A stretch of 64,000 nt of DNA from Owenia fusiformis (Eukaryota > Annelida > Polychaeta > Sabellida > Oweniidae): NCBI GenBank assembly GCA_903813345.2, contig CAIIXF020000004.1, positions 12,174,196 through 12,238,195 of the forward strand, read 5' to 3'. Made by a program: the position numbers and the translations under genes. The notes under the pieces were generated by a model. That model searched no databases, was not told the origin of the DNA, and saw only the letters and a list, made by a program, of their open reading frames with translations. This document shows, piece by piece, positions 41,718 to 54,125 of the stretch. Each line of letters begins with the position of its first letter. The stretch's first letter is position 1.

Positions 41718-41999
41718 TCATTCCTTATCATAATTAGCATCATAAACTAAGGATGATAACTGTAATTCAGCCACTTTATTGACGTAATGGTCTACTATCG
41801 AAATGGGAACGACAAATTTAAGAGATATTCCCGGAGTCATGCATCTCCTCTTTACATCAGTTTGCGCAGTGCGCATACTCGGAACTGCGCTAAACACTCG
41901 GGAGCGCAGATTTTTAACTTTGTCCCGTGCTAAATCAAATTGCTTTGCATTAATTGTAGTTCCTAAAACGCAATTTTGTTGACTGAAATTTGAAGCCAA
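41718..41999 (-). CDS. Unrecognised 93-codon open frame, doubtful
   Basis: Minus-strand frame from an ATG at 41999 to a stop at 41718 encoding 'MASNFSQQNCVLG' ... 'VDHYVNKVAELQLSSLVYDA'. The composition is protein-like, but I recognise no domain, signal peptide or membrane segment. Its first 60 bases are the start of the 1609-bp repeat unit, and in the other three repeat copies this beginning is joined to different sequence. It could be a small exon or chance. Confidence 0.2.
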   Translation of the reverse strand: MASNFSQQNCVLGTTINAKQFDLARDKVKNLRSRVFSAVPSMRTAQTDVKRRCMTPGISLKFVVPISIVDHYVNKVAELQLSSLVYDANYDKE

Positions 42000-44900
42000 T
42001 GAACGTCAAATAAGTTTCCAATAAACGTACCATGCTGATGATTTAGAATGCGATTCTATTAGAAATTAGTAAATGAACAAGTTCATTTAGAAATTAGAGA
42101 CTTGTTAGCCTATGGGTAATCTCATTTCAAGCCCACTCATTCTGAATCCAAATCAACGGGAATGTAACAACAAACGAAACAAAACTATAAATTACATTCT
42201 GATTTACAAGACCCCCTGTTATCTATCGTCTGCGAGAGAAGATAAAGAGGGCGCTGTTATCGCGATGATGATATTACATGTATTCTCAGAACATTAACAA
42301 CAAGCTGTGCATTTAAACTATCTGATTTTCCACAACTCTGATCGACTTAAATAAAATGCCAAACGTCCTCCTATCACGGACGAAAATAATACGATTCTTG
42401 TTTATCAGTGATGGGTGTCACTGTGACTATGACGTCAACCCTTTCAGATAGTTTGATTTAATAGTTTCATCCGCACTCTGAGAAAACAGGGATACTTCCT
42501 TTAATTTGAACTCGCCTTATCTCAATAGAATATGGGCGATCAAAATGGTTGTTTTGAGTTTGAAGCTTTCATTAAGTGCATGGTATATATTTGTCATTGA
42601 AACTCTTTGGCGGTTATTTTTAGAGTAATTCGATGTAATTATCGATATCAGCAGTACTACATATTTATTTAGTTAGAGCCTAACTGCTGGACTTTGGCAC
42701 TCAGGGTAATGATGTGTTTCTGATAACGTCTGTAGGTGAAATTATCTGATATTGGAGACGATTCTAATCATCAAAATACGCTTATATCTTACAATTATGA
42801 AGAAATATGCTGTAAAGGAAAATATTGTCCTAATTTGTAATTATACCTACTCCACCCCAAGGCCCAGTAAAAGGCCAAGGCCCAGTAATGCCCAAAAAGG
42901 GCCACCAATTGCCCTTCAAAGTAGGCCCTGCACCCAAAAAGTTTCTAGGGCCTCAAAAATGGGCCGTTTGGACATAATTTGACCCTTTTAGACCTTTTCT
43001 CAGGCCAAATTAACAAAAAAATTGGCCTTAATTTTTCAAAATTTGGCCTCAATTTTTGGTTCCTGGGCCCAAAAAAAATTCCTGACTCAAAATGACTCCT
43101 TGGACCCGCGCATAGAACCTTGGAAGGTATGGAATACAACTAGTTGTTAGTAGTTTCAAGTCTCCAAACTCCCATGCAGTGTCTCGGAATATGTTGAAGA
43201 CTAGCACTGCACGGGAGTATCGTCTCATCATTTATCACGGCCAATATAGTCAATACATGTTCTTAGTCATCAGAGAGAATTCATTTTGAACTAATTATCC
43301 CATTTTAATTAATTACCTCATTTGGACATGTCCTACAATCTTAATAAATGACCATTTGTCTTAACAAAGGAAGCCGACTGGTAGTTGAAGTTATTAATCG
43401 ATGGAGTATTTCTCGAAATATTCATAAAACAATTCCTAAGTCCAATAATATTTTCGAATCATGATACTTACTTACTTACATGATATCCATGTTACAACAA
43501 CGGAGAAAATTCCCCAGAATTCATAGCGGAACCTATCACATGGTAAAGTTGCTTTGCATTAATTGTAGTTCCTAAAACGCAATTTTGTTGACTGAAATTT
43601 GAAGCCAATGAACGTCAAATAAGTTTCCAATAAACGTACCATGCTGATGATTTAGAATGCGATTCTATTAGAAATTAGTAAATGAACAAGTTCATTTAGA
43701 AATTAGAGACTTGTTAGCCTATGGGTAATCTCATTTCAAGCCCACTCATTCTGAATCCAAATCAACGGGAATGTAACAACAAACGAAACAAAACTATAAA
43801 TTACATTCTGATTTACAAGACCCCCTGTTATCTATCGTCTGCGAGAGAAGATAAAGAGGGCGCTGTTATCGCGATGATGATATTACATGTATTCTCAGAA
43901 CATTAACAACAAGCTGTGCATTTAAACTATCTGATTTTCCACAACTCTGATCGACTTAAATAAAATGCCAAACGTCCTCCTATCACGGACGAAAATAATA
44001 CGATTCTTGTTTATCAGTGATGGGTGTCACTGTGACTATGACGTCAACCCTTTCAGATAGTTTGATTTAATAGTTTCATCCGCACTCTGAGAAAACAGGG
44101 ATACTTCCTTTAATTTGAACTCGCCTTATCTCAATAGAATATGGGCGATCAAAATGGTTGTTTTGAGTTTGAAGCTTTCATTAAGTGCATGGTATATATT
44201 TGTCATTGAAACTCTTTGGCGGTTATTTTTAGAGTAATTCGATGTAATTATCGATATCAGCAGTACTACATATTTATTTAGTTAGAGCCTAACTGCTGGA
44301 CTTTGGCACTCAGGGTAATGATGTGTTTCTGATAACGTCTGTAGGTGAAATTATCTGATATTGGAGACGATTCTAATCATCAAAATACGCTTATATCTTA
44401 CAATTATGAAGAAATATGCTGTAAAGGAAAATATTGTCCTAATTTGTAATTATACCTACTCCACCCCAAGGCCCAGTAAAAGGCCAAGGCCCAGTAATGC
44501 CCAAAAAGGGCCACCAATTGCCCTTCAAAGTAGGCCCTGCACCCAAAAAGTTTCTAGGGCCTCAAAAATGGGCCGTTTGGACATAATTTGACCCTTTTAG
44601 ACCTTTTCTCAGGCCAAATTAACAAAAAAATTGGCCTTAATTTTTCAAAATTTGGCCTCAATTTTTGGTTCCTGGGCCCAAAAAAAATTCCTGACTCAAA
44701 ATGACTCCTTGGACCCGCGCATAGAACCTTGGAAGGTATGGAATACAACTAGTTGTTAGTAGTTTCAAGTCTCCAAACTCCCATGCAGTGTCTCGGAATA
44801 TGTTGAAGACTAGCACTGCACGGGAGTATCGTCTCATCATTTATCACGGCCAATATAGTCAATACATGTTCTTAGTCATCAGAGAGAATTCATTTTGAAC

Positions 44901-47900
44901 TAATTATCCCATTTTAATTAATTACCTCATTTGGACATGTCCTACAATCTTAATAAATGACCATTTGTCTTAACAAAGGAAGCCGACTGGTAGTTGAAGT
45001 TATTAATCGATGGAGTATTTCTCGAAATATTCATAAAACAATTCCTAAGTCCAATAATATTTTCGAATCATGATACTTACTTACTTACATGATATCCATG
45101 TTACAACAACGGAGAAAATTCCCCAGAATTCATAGCGGAACCTATCACATGGTAAAGTTGCTTTGCATTAATTGTAGTTCCTAAAACGCAATTTTGTTGA
45201 CTGAAATTTGAAGCCAATGAACGTCAAATAAGTTTCCAATAAACGTACCATGCTGATGATTTAGAATGCGATTCTATTAGAAATTAGTAAATGAACAAGT
45301 TCATTTAGAAATTAGAGACTTGTTAGCCTATGGGTAATCTCATTTCAAGCCCACTCATTCTGAATCCAAATCAACGGGAATGTAACAACAAACGAAACAA
45401 AACTATAAATTACATTCTGATTTACAAGACCCCCTGTTATCTATCGTCTGCGAGAGAAGATAAAGAGGGCGCTGTTATCGCGATGATGATATTACATGTA
45501 TTCTCAGAACATTAACAACAAGCTGTGCATTTAAACTATCTGATTTTCCACAACTCTGATCGACTTAAATAAAATGCCAAACGTCCTCCTATCACGGACG
45601 AAAATAATACGATTCTTGTTTATCAGTGATGGGTGTCACTGTGACTATGACGTCAACCCTTTCAGATAGTTTGATTTAATAGTTTCATCCGCACTCTGAG
45701 AAAACAGGGATACTTCCTTTAATTTGAACTCGCCTTATCTCAATAGAATATGGGCGATCAAAATGGTTGTTTTGAGTTTGAAGCTTTCATTAAGTGCATG
45801 GTATATATTTGTCATTGAAACTCTTTGGCGGTTATTTTTAGAGTAATTCGATGTAATTATCGATATCAGCAGTACTACATATTTATTTAGTTAGAGCCTA
45901 ACTGCTGGACTTTGGCACTCAGGGTAATGATGTGTTTCTGATAACGTCTGTAGGTGAAATTATCTGATATTGGAGACGATTCTAATCATCAAAATACGCT
46001 TATATCTTACAATTATGAAGAAATATGCTGTAAAGGAAAATATTGTCCTAATTTGTAATTATACCTACTCCACCCCAAGGCCCAGTAAAAGGCCAAGGCC
46101 CAGTAATGCCCAAAAAGGGCCACCAATTGCCCTTCAAAGTAGGCCCTGCACCCAAAAAGTTTCTAGGGCCTCAAAAATGGGCCGTTTGGACATAATTTGA
46201 CCCTTTTAGACCTTTTCTCAGGCCAAATTAACAAAAAAATTGGCCTTAATTTTTCAAAATTTGGCCTCAATTTTTGGTTCCTGGGCCCAAAAAAAATTCC
46301 TGACTCAAAATGACTCCTTGGACCCGCGCATAGAACCTTGGAAGGTATGGAATACAACTAGTTGTTAGTAGTTTCAAGTCTCCAAACTCCCATGCAGTGT
46401 CTCGGAATATGTTGAAGACTAGCACTGCACGGGAGTATCGTCTCATCATTTATCACGGCCAATATAGTCAATACATGTTCTTAGTCATCAGAGAGAATTC
46501 ATTTTGAACTAATTATCCCATTTTAATTAATTACCTCATTTGGACATGTCCTACAATCTTAATAAATGACCATTTGTCTTAACAAAGGAAGCCGACTGGT
46601 AGTTGAAGTTATTAATCGATGGAGTATTTCTCGAAATATTCATAAAACAATTCCTAAGTCCAATAATATTTTCGAATCATGATACTTACTTACTTACATG
46701 ATATCCATGTTACAACAACGGAGAAAATTCCCCAGAATTCATAGCGGAACCTATCACATGGTAAAGTTGCTTTGCATTAATTGTAGTTCCTAAAACGCAA
46801 TTTTGTTGACTGAAATTTGAAGCCAATGAACGTCAAATAAGTTTCCAATAAACGTACCATGCTGATGATTTAGAATGCGATTCTATTAGAAATTAGTAAA
46901 TGAACAAGTTCATTTAGAAATTAGAGACTTGTTAGCCTATGGGTAATCTCATTTCAAGCCCACTCATTCTGAATCCAAATCAACGGGAATGTAACAACAA
47001 ACGAAACAAAACTATAAATTACATTCTGATTTACAAGACCCCCTGTTATCTATCGTCTGCGAGAGAAGATAAAGAGGGCGCTGTTATCGCGATGATGATA
47101 TTACATGTATTCTCAGAACATTAACAACAAGCTGTGCATTTAAACTATCTGATTTTCCACAACTCTGATCGACTTAAATAAAATGCCAAACGTCCTCCTA
47201 TCACGGACGAAAATAATACGATTCTTGTTTATCAGTGATGGGTGTCACTGTGACTATGACGTCAACCCTTTCAGATAGTTTGATTTAATAGTTTCATCCG
47301 CACTCTGAGAAAACAGGGATACTTCCTTTAATTTGAACTCGCCTTATCTCAATAGAATATGGGCGATCAAAATGGTTGTTTTGAGTTTGAAGCTTTCATT
47401 AAGTGCATGGTATATATTTGTCATTGAAACTCTTTGGCGGTTATTTTTAGAGTAATTCGATGTAATTATCGATATCAGCAGTACTACATATTTATTTAGT
47501 TAGAGCCTAACTGCTGGACTTTGGCACTCAGGGTAATGATGTGTTTCTGATAACGTCTGTAGGTGAAATTATCTGATATTGGAGACGATTCTAATCATCA
47601 AAATACGCTTATATCTTACAATTATGAAGAAATATGCTGTAAAGGAAAATATTGTCCTAATTTGTAATTATACCTACTCCACCCCAAGGCCCAGTAAAAG
47701 GCCAAGGCCCAGTAATGCCCAAAAAGGGCCACCAATTGCCCTTCAAAGTAGGCCCTGCACCCAAAAAGTTTCTAGGGCCTCAAAAATGGGCCGTTTGGAC
47801 ATAATTTGACCCTTTTAGACCTTTTCTCAGGCCAAATTAACAAAAAAATTGGCCTTAATTTTTCAAAATTTGGCCTCAATTTTTGGTTCCTGGGCCCAAA

Positions 47901-48378
47901 AAAAATTCCTGACTCAAAATGACTCCTTGGACCCGCGCATAGAACCTTGGAAGGTATGGAATACAACTAGTTGTTAGTAGTTTCAAGTCTCCAAACTCCC
48001 ATGCAGTGTCTCGGAATATGTTGAAGACTAGCACTGCACGGGAGTATCGTCTCATCATTTATCACGGCCAATATAGTCAATACATGTTCTTAGTCATCAG
48101 AGAGAATTCATTTTGAACTAATTATCCCATTTTAATTAATTACCTCATTTGGACATGTCCTACAATCTTAATAAATGACCATTTGTCTTAACAAAGGAAG
48201 CCGACTGGTAGTTGAAGTTATTAATCGATGGAGTATTTCTCGAAATATTCATAAAACAATTCCTAAGTCCAATAATATTTTCGAATCATGATACTTACTT
48301 ACTTACATGATATCCATGTTACAACAACGGAGAAAATTCCCCAGAATTCATAGCGGAACCTATCACATGGTAAAGTTG
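41940..48378. repeat. Exactly four tandem copies of a 1609-bp unit
   Basis: Copies start at 41940, 43549, 45158 and 46767 and end at 48375, with the 3-bp word TTG at every junction including the final outer edge (48376-48378). All stretches I compared are identical between copies, including four open frames per unit with identical translations. The unit contains no recognised gene. It has a patch rich in GGCC words (around 42855-43075 in copy 1) and a 51-bp miniature hairpin (43168-43218). Identity this high means a very recent amplification, or an assembly artefact. Confidence 0.95.
43168..43218. mobile_element. 51-bp hairpin related to the 62907 MITE, present once per 1609-bp unit
   Basis: ACTCCCATGCAGTGTCTCGG and GCACTGCACGGGAGT form inverted ends that match the ends of the 424-bp element at 62907-63330 (ACTCCCGTGCAGTG, and GCAGTGTCTCGG in reverse complement). 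The same hairpin occurs at +1609, +3218 and +4827. Confidence 0.6.
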
Positions 48379-48381
48379 AAC

Positions 48382-48690
48382 CAGGGGCGTAGTCAGCTTT
48401 CAGTCACGGGGTGCGATCGCCAATTTTTTCTCGGTTTTCAGTCAAGGAGGGTGAGATCGCCCAATTATTTTTGGGTTTCAGTCAGGGAGGGGGAGCGATC
48501 GTGGCATAAGCAAGGCAAACATTTGTTTTGAACGTTTCAAAAATTGATGCAATTTCCTTCAAAATTGAGCAAGAAGCTTCAAATAAAAAGCATTTTGAGC
48601 TATTTTCTTTTTCTATTCAGTGGTCCCATATTTTTTATTGATTGTGAGGGGGTGCACCCATCCCCCCACCCCTGGCTACGCCTATATGAA
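48382..48690. mobile_element. Divergent GTAGCC-type MITE
   Basis: Begins 'AGGGGCGTAGTCAGC' and ends 'CCCCTGGCTACGCCTATATG'. Inside is a triplicated 'TTTTCAGTCA...GGGAG' word with GCGATCG/GAGATCG. It starts right at the right border of the 1609-bp array. Confidence 0.55.
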
Positions 48691-48978
48691 CCTCTAATAG
48701 TTCACCCTTACCTTTACATTAAACTTAAAACATGAGTTGTGGTATTCCCCTCCCTTATAACAACATTCTAATGAAGTGAGTCTGTAAGGAGGAAATATCA
48801 ATTATGTACTTTTTAGCTAATCTACTGGGTAAATGTCAAAACGTGAAATCAGAAGTCTGGTGACTGTCCTCGTCTAGACTAGTCTTTCTAATAAATTCAT
48901 TTTGTTGTTTCGTCAAAAGTAAGCTTCGTCTACGCACTTAGGGTATCATCTGTTTTCATTTTAAGAATACCTAGTCCA

Positions 48979-49065
48979 TACCCTGCGTGCAGAGTCTAGT
49001 TATAAACTATAAACTGAAGACGAAGATCTCTTTTAAGAAGTGAACTCGAACGAATGCAAAGGGTA
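48979..49065. mobile_element. 87-bp mini-MITE with perfect 9-bp target duplication
   Basis: Ends TACCCTGCGTGCAGAGTCTA and GAATGCAAAGGGTA. The flanks CCTAGTCCA (48970-48978) and CCTAGTCCA (49066-49074) are a perfect 9-bp direct repeat. A second copy at 50887-50969 has its own 9-bp duplication, which fixes the borders independently. Confidence 0.85.
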
Positions 49066-49549
49066 CCTAGTCCAAATAGCCGCGCCATATAGATAACACA
49101 CCCAAACAAATGGTACATAACTGATAAAACAGAAATACTATGATATTATATGTATTGTACGTATTACATCTGTCTGCACCTTGATTATTGGAGCCTAGTT
49201 ACACTGTGTCTGTCAAAACACAAATATTGTAAAGGGTTATCATGATTTTTTTGTAGCCACAATATGCTTTGATTTAATATTTTAATGCTAGGTTATTGAT
49301 CGAATGAGAGAGTTTCTAATTGTCACAAAGTACGATTGCTTTCATAGGTTTATTACTGTTAATATAAAACATAGACACAGGTGATATTATACCCCGAGGA
49401 TTTTATGATATTTGAGATGTAATAGATTTCTATATTCTGAGCTCTAATCAGATTGTAAAGTATCATGGTATTTCACAGCTCATAGAGACGGACACGGTGG
49501 TTTATCATGATGAGGCACTGAATTGTATTGAGCATAATGTATTGAAGAA

Positions 49550-49860
49550 ATGTGTTGAAAAAATATATTGCTGACACGTATTGAATAAAATGTAATGCAG
49601 AAATGTATTGGAGAAAATGTGTTGTAAAAATGTGTAAAAGAAAATGTACTGTAGAAATGTATTTTAATGTATCAAGGAAAATGTATTGTAGAAATGTATT
49701 GAGGAAAATGTGTTATAAAAATGTATCGAGAATAAAAATTATTGTAGAAATGTATTGAAGAAAATGTATTTTAGAAAAGTATCGAAGAAAATGTATTGTA
49801 GAAATGTACTGAGGAAAATATATTTAAGAAAGGTAATGAAGAAAACGTATTGAAAAAGAT
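49550..49860. repeat. Degenerate minisatellite, about 20-22 bp
   Basis: Repeated words AATGTATTGAAGAAAATGTA and TTGTAGAAATGTATTG with many substitutions over about 300 bp. Confidence 0.8.
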
Positions 49861-49943
49861 GGTGCCAAAGCAACGTTTGCCATTAATTAAAACCCTGGCA
49901 ACAAAATTGCTAGGATGACATACATGTATACCTATGGTACAGG

Positions 49944-50139
49944 CAGGCCCGTAGCCCGTAGGAGCGGCGGGGGTTCGACACTCCCCCCCCCCCGGCCAAA
50001 AAATCGTTCAAAATCATGCAGTTTTTCACCATTTTGAGTGAGCACCTTTTAAGTGATTTTGGCCATTTTTGGACCAAATCGTCACCCTGGAATTTTTCAA
50101 AAAGTGAACCCCCCTTGGCAAATCCTGGCTACGGGCCTG
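49944..50139. mobile_element. GTAGCC-type MITE, full length
   Basis: About 196 bp with ends CAGGCCCGTAGCCCG and CCTGGCTACGGGCCTG. It has a C-run after the left end and 'AAAATCATGCAGTTTTTCAC' inside. Related copies: 53688, 59969 (reverse), 21735 (partial), 38690 (fragment), 48382 (divergent). Open frames across it are chance. Confidence 0.8.
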
Positions 50140-50886
50140 ACAAACATAGTTATTTACTGCATAGGAAATTGGATTGTCAACAGGGATTTCAATTTTTCTC
50201 GCATGGAGTCTCCCATCGGAAAACAGTTATTCTCAAATCTAGTTTGTACATCAATCTAAATACTCGATTTTTGATGAGCATACGATAATCCAGAGCATGC
50301 GTTTCATTTCTTTTTCAAGACGTGGTACATTAAAATTCAAATGGGACAAAATAAAAATCCAATATCGTGCCATAGTGGTGAAACTCCTTTGGTATCCCAA
50401 GCGATCGTTAATATTAATCAGTTTGATGGGTCTATTATATTTTATCCTTGTTTATCGTTTATGATGCCTCTGAAGAAAGTGTCGTTTCATTACCCATCAC
50501 GGCTCATTAGAATAAGTAATACATTGTCAAAGTCAACCCTCGCCTATAATTCATACTGCTTTCCCCCGGCCCTTTACCATCTTCTGAATGGATTTCAGAT
50601 GTATCTATTGGATATAGAGGGGATCGGAGGAATGAGTATGGGATGTGAATGTGATATGATGGAAAATAAGATGGGAGAGGGGAGATAAGGGGACGGAAGG
50701 GGGGGGGGCGGAAGCCATAAAAAGAAATTGTGAAAAGATTATACTGAAGACTGATGGGAGATCGTCGAGAATCGATTTGGGATGACATGTGATTGAAAAA
50801 CGGAGGGATTCCTTACCTAGGGGCCATACGCGTACCTTGGTAAGGCTTCTTATTAGGGAAACAATTGAACAATACATGACCTCACC
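50140..50886. other. Intergenic with a purine-rich stretch
   Basis: Overlapping open frames on both strands (50341-50688, 50507-50788, 50605-50877) arise in a G/A-rich tract at 50620-50720 and show no recognisable domain. Nothing else is seen. Confidence 0.4.
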
Positions 50887-50969
50887 TATCCTGCACGCAG
50901 AGTCTAGTTACAAACTATCGAAGACGAAGCTCTCTTTTGAGAAGCAAAGTCGAACGAATGCAAAGGGTA
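50887..50969. mobile_element. 83-bp mini-MITE, second copy, with perfect 9-bp target duplication
   Basis: Same family as 48979-49065: TATCCTGCACGCAGAGTCTA at the left, CGAATGCAAAGGGTA at the right. The flanks are GACCTCACC (50878-50886) and GACCTCACC (50970-50978), a perfect 9-bp direct repeat. Confidence 0.85.
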
Positions 50970-50978
50970 GACCTCACC

Positions 50979-52360
50979 TAATCAAACCAACCAAGGTATT
51001 TTATATCAAAATGTTTCACATCTTATATTCAATTTATTTTTAATCAAGCAGTATATACACCAATCTAGGGTGTCCAACTGAATGAGATTCTGTCTGTTAT
51101 GATTGATATTCGTCACATGGAAATCTCGGCCATATATTATACACATAAATTTCTCGCTTTATTATAAGAATGTTTAAAATGTTAACTCACCACTGCAAAT
51201 AATTTGTATTGATGTAATGTCATATATATGAAGGAAATAAGAAATAAATTTAAAAAAAATACTTAGTGTAGTTTTAAGAGTTCTTGGCTGTTAACTTCAT
51301 ATTCATAGCAGACGGATTTCATTATTTTCAAATTTATTTTGCCATCAAATTATCGTCTCATAAGAGATTATACACAAAGTCAATATTTCGTTCATCTACC
51401 CCAAATCAATCTAGCTGGGCTGGGATGTAGAAATACTCCCGTTAGATATTCATTAAGATAGACGCCCTTAACCGACGTGGTGTATTCTGATTTATAGAGT
51501 CTCTCTTTATCTAAATCCCCAGGGTAAGTAGGAACTGTGTATCCCACAATAAACGTGGCTTATTTTTTTTAAAAAAAGAAGAAATTAAAAGATTACGAGA
51601 CTCTGGGCTGCATAGATACTCACACATTTTGAGCACTTTGTATTTTAATGGTATCCAAAACATGGAGTCCGTATACAATGTAATAAATTTATCCAATGAA
51701 TATTTTACAAGAAAACGACAAAGGAACGTATACTCAACATGGTCATCGATTAGCGCATGTCAATGATACAATGCATAATTCAGAGGAATTTGGTTGCATG
51801 ATGGCATGACATGAGGAAATTTTTTTTACGATAATGCATTCGTGCGTCTACATGTATAAATATGGTCACATTTTTATTATTTGGGAGACTTTAAACATTT
51901 TCCCCTCATTTTACACTTTGAAACTTAAACAACTTTACCGATTGATACATCGATAGTTTGGGAGATATTGAATTTGAGATTGTAGGGGACTTATTGGTAA
52001 GTCAATGGCATATGATGCTTGCAATTTTGTCACCCCCTATACCAGGGCCCCTGTACATCTGACTCTGCCAAATAAAATTAACACCTCTTACATTGGTTTT
52101 AAAATCTGACATTTGGTAGAATGATGACGAGAACAGGATCGTAACCGTAAGTCATTTCAATGTTCAAGATACATCGATGGTACCGAACTTGACTCCGCTT
52201 GCAGCCAATGCCTCATTAAGATAGGTTATTGGCAACAAAGATAAAATTCTAATTCACTAAAGGTTTCCTGATCAAAAGTAATTGCATACTGTAGCTTCAA
52301 GTTGTTATTTCATTTAATTCTTGAATAGCATGTATGATTTTCTAAACATCGTCGAGAAGA
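50979..52360. other. Intergenic, nothing recognised
   Basis: AT-rich, no gene, RNA or tandem array seen. Confidence 0.4.
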
Positions 52361-52551
52361 CTAAGCTTGTATTCGCGAATGCAACTAACGCCTGTCGGCT
52401 ACCGGATTAACTTACTATTTTATGGGCAACTCATTTAAATATGAATAGCACCTACCACTATTAAATTCATATTTAAATGAGTTGGTCATAAATGGTAGGT
52501 TAATCCAGTAGCCGCGAGTCGTTAGTTGCATTCGCGAATATACAAGCTAAG
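52361..52551. mobile_element. Foldback element with about 85-bp arms
   Basis: The left arm begins CTAAGCTTGTATTCGCGAAT and the right arm, in reverse complement, CTTAGCTTGTATATTCGCGA. Both continue through GCAACTAACG, a GGCTAC word, and ACTCATTTAAATATGAAT at the centre. Nearly the whole 191 bp can fold into one imperfect hairpin. No coding capacity and no clear target duplication. Confidence 0.8.
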
Positions 52552-52994
52552 AGCGTTGGCCAGGAAGACATGCGCGGAGCTAGGATCGAGGCACACTCAT
52601 TGACATTGTTTTGTTAAACAAACAAAAACTAATTTATTGAAATCGTGAAAATGTGCCCTTGCACTTTTAAAGACTAAACCCTGCGCTCAGGCTAGTGAAA
52701 ATGAAATGTTATGATTGTATAAATTTGAGATCTTGGCTACGCCCCTGTGAGAGATTATTGTTAACTGAGAAATCGAGCAATCACGAATTATCGCATAATT
52801 AAATACGTGACGGCAATTCCTGATGAAGGCATGTTGATACAATCATGGATTTCAAATGTCACGAACTGTGTCTAATGAAGCACGTTGACTTCAGGCTCAT
52901 TTGAGGAGGATTAACTCCCTTGCCGATCATCCAATGAACCTTGCGTTTTGATTGGACTCGTCTCTAAACAAAATCAGCTTGGGATAGGTTCCCA

Positions 52995-53059
52995 ATGTCG
53001 CGCCGCGTGCTTGGTATCTCACGTGACAGTCGTGAGATAGCAAGCACGCAGCGCGACAT
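52995..53059. other. Strong 29-bp-stem, 7-nt-loop hairpin
   Basis: Left arm 52995-53023 (ATGTCGCGCCGCGTGCTTGG and TATCTCACG), loop TGACAGT, right arm 53031-53059; 27 of 29 positions pair. It is GC-rich compared with its surroundings. It could be a miniature foldback transposon or, less likely, a microRNA-like precursor. Confidence 0.7.
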
Positions 53060-53687
53060 TTTTTTAGATTCAGTTCTCATTTCACTACATGTCTCTTGGA
53101 ATCTGATTAGAGAACGGTACAATTTATAAAAAGATATTAAAATCTATGACATTGTTCGTGGGTACGTGCGTCGGTGCACTCCCCTTAAAAGGTTTGGCAA
53201 CACATTGTTATTCAAGAAATGAATTGAGTGCAGTATAATTATTATTCAAGAGAGATTTAACAAAGGGTTAAATACTCAAGATCGAAGGAAATTATATTTA
53301 TTCTTAAAAAAATTGTACTTACTGTAGAAAAAAATTGAACTTATTCTAGAGAGAAAAATATATTAATGTACTTATTCTAGAAAGAAATTGTATAGAAGGA
53401 ATTATTAATCTAGAAAGAAACCGAGTGGAATAAGCACTGATTGATAAACAGACGTATTTCAGGCACGATCGGGAGATCATGAATTAGATACAATCCTTGA
53501 CAGCGTTGTTGCTGTACCATTATCACCTCATTACGTTTTCGCACAATAGATGTTATCTGAATGTAGACGTGTGACATTCAACCCGAGATGTCTATTAGTA
53601 ACAATATACAATTACGCATGTAAGACAATTACAACGAACGTCAGTATTGCATCAAAGCATGCTTGTTAATTTACTCTGTGACGTCCG

Positions 53688-53898
53688 CAGGCCCGTAGCC
53701 AGGGGGGTTCGCAGGGTTCGGGCGAACCCCCCCCCCCCCTTGCCAAAAATTCTTTCAAAATCATGCAGTTTTTCACCATCTTGAGCACTCAAGTGATTTT
53801 AGTCATATTTGGGCCAAAATTGTTTAAAGTAACCCCATGGAAATTTTTGAAAACTGACCCCCCCCCCCCCCCCCTTGGCGAATCCTGGCTACGGGCCC
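53688..53898. mobile_element. GTAGCC-type MITE, full length
   Basis: Ends CAGGCCCGTAGCCAGG and CCTGGCTACGGGCCCG, two C-runs and the internal 'AAAATCATGCAGTTTTTCAC'. It is the copy closest to 49944-50139. Confidence 0.8.
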
Positions 53899-54125
53899 GG
53901 TGCGGTTTAACGAACCATAATTCTTTGTTACAAAAGATAGGTTTTTAAACCACATCCTTTTCCATGTGTCTAATTTGATCTTATCAGGCATTGTGGTTGA
54001 ATGAAACTGGTAATTGATACTTTTATTTTTTCATTAGGCACAAGAATTCAAGTACAAAGGTGCAATTAAAGGGGCAACAAGGACTATAGAGAAAAAATTC
54101 GCAATTTCTTAGTTTTTCTGAGCTA

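Noticed and set aside
42112-48058. Four sets of identical small open frames
   Set aside because: They repeat only because the 1609-bp unit is repeated; none has recognisable similarity or splice context.
50016-50288. Overlapping open frames starting in GTAGCC-type MITE sequence
   Set aside because: They begin inside the MITE and have no domain.
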